Shown here one piece after another: positions 62,502 through 64,000 of a stretch of 64,000 nucleotides of DNA. Position 1 is the first letter of the stretch. Each line of letters starts with the position of its first letter. The position numbers and the translations under genes were made by a program. The DNA lies in NCBI GenBank assembly GCA_965277535.1, contig OZ255825.1, positions 4,030,001 to 4,094,000 on the forward strand, in the 5' to 3' direction. This stretch comes from Ilyomonas sp965277535. GTDB taxonomy: Bacteria; Bacteroidota; Bacteroidia; Chitinophagales; Chitinophagaceae. The notes under the pieces are model-generated. The model searched no databases and was not told the DNA's origin. It saw only the letters and a list, made by a program, of their open reading frames with translations.

Positions 62502-63140
62502 ATGAATAAATACATTGCCGAACTGTTAGGAACTTTTGCACTTGTATTTTCCGGTACAGGCGCAGTTATAATAGACCAGCAAACAAACGGCGCAGTTACA
62601 CACGTTGGCATTGCAATTACATTTGGTTTAATAGTAATGGCAATGATTTATGCGTTAGGCAATATATCAGGCGCACATCTAAACCCTGCAGTAACCATAG
62701 CATTTACATTGGCAAAACGTTTTCAGGTGAAACAAGTATTGCCCTATATCATAAGTCAGCTAATCGGTGCATTCTTTGCGAGTGCCATACTTCATTATTT
62801 GTTTCCAACAAATCAAACATTAGGAGCCACACTTCCCGTAGGTTCAGCCATGCAATCTTTTATTTTAGAATTGATACTTACTTTCTTTTTAATGCTTGTA
62901 ATAATTAACGTAGCCACAGGCAGCAAAGAACAGGGCATGTTTGCAGGGCTGGCCATTGGTGCAACGGTTTTATTAGAAGCAATGTTTGCCGGACCCATTT
63001 GCGGCGCAAGCATGAACCCGGCTCGTTCTATTGCGCCTGCATTTGTTTCAGGCAATACAAACAATCTTTGGATTTATATACTTGCACCTATTATCGGCGC
63101 AGCATTCGCAATACCCGTTTTTCAATTGCTTCATTATTAA
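62502..63140 (+). CDS. aquaporin/glycerol-facilitator family channel (AqpS-like)
   Basis: A 212-residue MIP channel with six hydrophobic helices and two NPA boxes (HLNPAVTIAF and SMNPARSIAP), both intact. It lies 5 bp after arsM and 24 bp before arsC. In such operons the channel can let arsenite leave the cell downhill, or admit trivalent methylated species. No ArsB or Acr3 pump is in the window. The gene is real; the arsenite role comes from context. Confidence 0.88.
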   Translation: MNKYIAELLGTFALVFSGTGAVIIDQQTNGAVTHVGIAITFGLIVMAMIYALGNISGAHLNPAVTIAFTLAKRFQVKQVLPYIISQLIGAFFASAILHYLFPTNQTLGATLPVGSAMQSFILELILTFFLMLVIINVATGSKEQGMFAGLAIGATVLLEAMFAGPICGASMNPARSIAPAFVSGNTNNLWIYILAPIIGAAFAIPVFQLLHY

Positions 63141-63164
63141 TAAACAAAACGAAAAAAATATACA

Positions 63165-63578
63165 ATGAAAAAAGTTTTAGTGCTATGTACAGGTAATAGT
63201 TGCCGCAGCCAGATTGCCGAAGGTTACTTAAAATATTTTGCAAAAGACAAAGCCGAAGTATATAGTGCAGGCATTGAAGTGCATGGCGTAAATCCTCGTG
63301 CTGTTGAAACCATGAAAGAAGATGGCATTGATATTTCAAATCAAACATCTAATAATGTTGATGAATACCGCAATATTGATTTTGATTTTGTAATTACCGT
63401 TTGCAACAATGCAAGAGAACGTTGTCCTTATTTTCCTACAAAAGCAAAACGGTTTCATCAAAACTTTGCTGACCCTGCAAAGGCAACCGGAACAGAAGAA
63501 GAAATGAAACAACAGTTTCGGCAAGTGCGACAACAAATAAAAGACTACTGCAAAAGTTTTGTTGCTGATAATTTATAG
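63165..63578 (+). CDS. arsC: arsenate reductase (thioredoxin-coupled type)
   Basis: A 137-residue low-molecular-weight phosphatase-fold reductase. The P-loop is CTGNSCRS (nucleophile Cys 8), with redox cysteines in CNNARERC (about 82 and 89) and general acid Asp in NFADPAKA. The two distal cysteines mark the thioredoxin-linked class, as in Staphylococcus pI258 ArsC. Arsenate is reduced to arsenite, which ArsM and the channel then handle. Confidence 0.94.
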   Translation: MKKVLVLCTGNSCRSQIAEGYLKYFAKDKAEVYSAGIEVHGVNPRAVETMKEDGIDISNQTSNNVDEYRNIDFDFVITVCNNARERCPYFPTKAKRFHQNFADPAKATGTEEEMKQQFRQVRQQIKDYCKSFVADNL

Positions 63579-63730
63579 CAAACACCAGGTACCACAAAGT
63601 AAATCGTGCAGTAGCAAGAACATTATCATACGCACTTTTTTTCTTTTTACACAACCATTACTTTACTATCATTCCTTTTTCACCATGGCGGCTTATTTTT
63701 ATCGTTTAAAAAAAGGAGCAAAAACAAACA

Positions 63731-64000
63731 ATGAAGATTTTATACCGATACTTACTGCCTTATAAATGGCTGGTGGCGCTGGCTTTGGCGCTGGCAACCA
63801 TCAACACATCGTTCTCGTTGATTGACCCCATCATCTTTGGAAGATTGGTGAACCTTGCCTACGATTATAAAAGTCATCCCAACAAGTATCTTGTTTTCAA
63901 AGCATTTGCAGTGCCTGTATTGTGGCTGTTGCTGGCGTCAATTGGCGTGGCAATGGTGAGCCGCATTGCCAAGAATTTTCAGGATTACTTTACCAATGTG
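63731..64000 (+). CDS. ABC exporter, N-terminal part (runs off the window)
   Basis: 90 codons of a membrane-domain start: MKILYRYLLPYKWLVALALA, then FSLIDPIIFGRLVNLAYD and a second hydrophobic helix. This is the usual opening of a fused ABC exporter half. The ATG follows GGAGCAAAAACAAACA, a full motif copy serving as the A-rich leader. Confidence 0.85.
   Translation, partial: MKILYRYLLPYKWLVALALALATINTSFSLIDPIIFGRLVNLAYDYKSHPNKYLVFKAFAVPVLWLLLASIGVAMVSRIAKNFQDYFTNV

Larger units (their letters stand above)
2551..63728. repeat. dispersed 11-bp motif TTTGKTTTTGC (29 copies found by eye)
   Basis: Forward copies start at 2551, 5553, 9757, 16970, 22400, 26962, 33956, 35727, 37351, 38000, 43484, 46502, 47458, 52893, 53789, 57805 and 59836. 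Reverse copies (GCAAAAMCAAA) start at 4823, 14340, 17051, 22480, 27122, 29018, 29835, 29894, 48548, 56252, 58184 and 63718. The extended form is TTTGKTTTTGCC, two to three bases, then a T-run. Near-matches with GT instead of GC occur at about 379, 14451, 21562, 32835, 39790 and 55702. At least nine copies lie in coding sequence in different frames (AKPK, GKNK, KTK, FVFA, LFLFLP). Confidence 0.85.

Noticed and set aside
1..64000. Prophage, insertion sequence or antiphage defence island
   Set aside because: No transposase, integrase, capsid or defence gene was recognised. Only a truncated DNA methyltransferase and palindromic repeats hint at past mobility.

Overview
The window is chromosomal DNA of a member of the Bacteroidota, most likely Chitinophagaceae or a close relative (inference). 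The evidence is gene content and signals. Genes typical of the phylum include bacillithiol deacetylase BshB1, DUF4294, DUF4369 and DUF3467 proteins, MlaE/F/D with an MCE protein, and lipoproteins. Promoters follow the Bacteroidota pattern TTG/TTTG-N17-21-TAnnTTTG (rpoB, mutS, tRNA-Arg). Start codons follow A-rich leaders rather than Shine-Dalgarno sequences.

Layout. 0-2.5 kb: tyrosine/homogentisate catabolism (5' part of 4-hydroxyphenylpyruvate dioxygenase on the minus strand, a VOC protein, homogentisate dioxygenase). 2.8-6.1 kb: desaturase, BshB1, DUF4294 protein, DoxX-like protein. 6.3-8.9 kb: a small accessory patch with a nucleotidyltransferase, a lipoprotein gene whose stop codon lies in an attC-like site, a gene remnant, a 3'-truncated DNA methyltransferase and palindromic repeats. 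9-21.5 kb: M28 peptidase, NhaA, MscS-type channel, PAS histidine kinase with response regulator, delta-1-pyrroline-5-carboxylate dehydrogenase, two further histidine kinases. 21.7 kb: tRNA-Leu(GAG). 22.6-26.4 kb: rpoB standing alone without rpoC or rplL. 26.8-27.0 kb: a REPIN/MITE-like nested palindrome. 27-37 kb: CocE/NonD hydrolase, DUF4369 protein, mutS, mlaE-mlaF-mlaD, NagX-like protein. 37.4-44 kb: a nine-gene molybdenum cluster (moaC-mobA-moaD-moaE-moaA-moeA-modA-modB-modC). 44-56 kb: assorted metabolic, membrane and transport genes. 56.3-56.7 kb: a tRNA-Arg(UCU) gene split by a 250-nt group I intron. 56.7-61.1 kb: ung, uxaC, S1/P1 nuclease, DUF3467 and a frameshifted sterol-desaturase-family gene. 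61.3-63.6 kb: an arsenic operon arsR-arsM-aquaporin-arsC. The window ends in an ABC exporter.

Two observations stand out. First, the self-splicing intron inside the anticodon of tRNA-Arg(UCU): its P1/P10 guide, P2, P3, P5, P7, P8 and P9 pairings and the R and S core motifs can all be read from the sequence. Second, a short dispersed DNA motif, TTTGKTTTTGC (K = G or T), occurs 29 times by eye on both strands. It lies between genes, in start regions, in terminator arms and in several reading frames of coding sequence, often as a G-variant/T-variant pair. It behaves like a DNA-level signal, comparable to DNA uptake sequences or Chi, and none of the annotated features explains it.
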